Assembly (NCBI RefSeq): GCF_040546685.1
Contig: NZ_JBEPOH010000001.1
Coordinates: 806,001 to 870,000 of the forward strand
Direction of reading: 5' to 3'
Length of the DNA: 64,000 nt
DNA from: Variovorax sp. OAS795
GTDB taxonomy: Bacteria > Pseudomonadota > Gammaproteobacteria > Burkholderiales > Burkholderiaceae_C
The position numbers were made by a program, and so were the translations under genes. Under the pieces are notes generated by a model. That model was not told the origin of the DNA. It searched no databases and saw nothing but the letters and a program-made list of their open reading frames with translations. This document shows, one piece after another, positions 63,288 through 64,000 of this stretch; position 1 is the stretch's first letter, and each line of letters begins with the position of its first letter.

Positions 63288-63545
63288 TCAGGCGCGCAGC
63301 GATTCGATCAGGTCGATGTACTTCTGCTTGGCCTCGTCGGCGCCGAGGCCCTTCTGCGCGGTCCAGGCGTCCCACTTGGCGCGCGCGACGATGTCGCTGA
63401 AGCTCGGCTTCTTGGCGGTGTTGTCGCCTTCGGTCGCCTGCTTGAAGAGGCCATAGATCTTCAGAAGCGTCGGGTTGTCGGGGCGCTCGGCCAGCAGCTT
63501 GGAGTTGGCCTGGGCGGTTTCGAATCGGGCATTGAGGTCGGACAT
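63288..63545 (-). CDS. Acyl-CoA-binding protein
   Basis: An 85-residue four-helix acyl-CoA-binding protein. LYGLFKQATEGD-like (here IYGLFKQATEGDNTAKKPSF), AKWDAWTAQKGL and KQKYIDLIESL are the conserved helices 2, 3 and 4 with the Tyr, Lys and Trp residues that hold CoA. It buffers long-chain acyl-CoA in the cytoplasm and matches the usual 80-90 residue length. It is convergent with the CoA-transferase. Confidence 0.95.
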   Translation of the reverse strand: MSDLNARFETAQANSKLLAERPDNPTLLKIYGLFKQATEGDNTAKKPSFSDIVARAKWDAWTAQKGLGADEAKQKYIDLIESLRA

Positions 63546-63657
63546 GGCGGCAAGAGGAAGAAAAGCCGTCGATCTTATGGCTTATGCCGGGCCTGAAGAC
63601 AGGACGTCGGGCGGGCGCACGTACCATGGCCGGCTTTTCACCTCCGATCGCATCCGC

Positions 63658-64000
63658 ATGGACCCTTCGTCTCGCCACCTCGCCTTTCACGGCGCCATCG
63701 TCCTGCTGTTCGGCCTGCTGCTTGGCGCCCCGTACGCGCGGGCCATCAAGCGCGGCGATGCCGCCCATGTCGTCAATTCATGGCGCGTGGCGCATCTGAG
63801 CCTGCCGATCGGTGCCGTGCTGATGCTCTCGGTGGCAGCGCTGCTTCCCGCCCTGGCCACCTCCCTGCTGGTGCAGTGGGTCATCGCGGTGGCGCTGATC
63901 GTCTCGGCCTACGGTTTCTGCGTTGCCACGCCATTGGCCGCCATCACCGGACAGCGCGGGCTCGACGCCAGCGGCTCCGGCCTCGGAAAGTGGGTGTACG
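63658..64000 (+). CDS. Multi-helix membrane protein, styrene-oxide-isomerase-like (partial)
   Basis: The first 114 codons; the gene continues past the right edge. Helix 1 is AFHGAIVLLFGLLLGAPYA, then a short loop with WRVAHLSLP, helix 2 PIGAVLMLSVAALLPALATS, and helix 3 VQWVIAVALIVSAYGFCVA. The arrangement, with His in helix 1 and W-R-V-A-H before helix 2, recalls the small membrane enzyme styrene oxide isomerase (StyC). This is only a resemblance from part of the protein. The start ATG 63658 has no strong ribosome-binding site. Confidence 0.6.
   Translation, partial: MDPSSRHLAFHGAIVLLFGLLLGAPYARAIKRGDAAHVVNSWRVAHLSLPIGAVLMLSVAALLPALATSLLVQWVIAVALIVSAYGFCVATPLAAITGQRGLDASGSGLGKWVY

Overview
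This 64 kb window is GC-rich, densely coded chromosomal DNA. It most probably comes from a Comamonadaceae betaproteobacterium close to Variovorax. The case for that is inference from gene content: the gatC/mreBCD/mrdA core, a 3-hydroxyphenylacetate/homogentisate block, many ABC importers and acyl-CoA genes, a TctAB transporter, and short GC-rich palindromic intergenic repeats. I saw no rRNA, tRNA, transposase, prophage or CRISPR array.

Layout. 1-4971: start of gatC, then the rod-shape genes mreB, mreC, mreD and mrdA, with an intrinsic terminator between mreB and mreC and no rodA at the end. 5105-11626: aromatic catabolism (fahA, hmgA, a 64-residue DUF2783 protein, a large flavin hydroxylase, an MBL-fold protein) facing a divergent IclR regulator; this looks like 3-hydroxyphenylacetate to homogentisate to fumarate plus acetoacetate. 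11806-16803: an anchored SGNH-like protein, a DUF3185 protein and an Mla-type lipid transport operon. 16952-19648: a LysR regulator and a divergent GMC oxidoreductase.

19767-27672: a tightly packed operon combining a PotABCD-like importer with a three-subunit flavin/iron-sulfur dehydrogenase of the HcnABC/opine oxidase type. It faces an IclR gene that is frameshifted here, and two matching 17-bp palindromes lie between them. The substrate cannot be read from the sequence, and this is the best candidate for an undescribed catabolic system. 28450-33931: an ALDH7/AmaB-like dehydrogenase, an orphan amino-acid-binding protein, an aminotransferase and a ThDP enzyme. 34248-34662: no gene, but a candidate structured small RNA ending in a strong terminator. 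34663-38810: TauE/SafE, ChrA and TctAB transport proteins. 39005-41545: a glycine-rich RRM protein, DUF3820, Sui1 and a DEAD-box helicase.

41555-48419: two acyl-CoA dehydrogenases, an SDR and both subunits of a biotin-dependent acyl-CoA carboxylase, resembling acyclic-terpene (Atu) or leucine (Liu) clusters but without a hydratase or lyase. 48491-58397: an MHYT sensor, a beta-propeller lipoprotein, DUF445, argE, a frameshifted glycerophosphodiester phosphodiesterase, an M20 amidohydrolase, a DUF2817 peptidase-like protein and a LivK-type binding protein. 58502-61663: one open frame joining a molybdopterin oxidoreductase to a lipoprotein aminopeptidase exactly at a 33-bp intergenic-type repeat. 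61656-64000: a PHA-system protein, a CoA-transferase, an acyl-CoA-binding protein and the start of a membrane protein.

Two genes carry single-base frameshifts (near 27019 and 54518). They may be true mutations or assembly errors.
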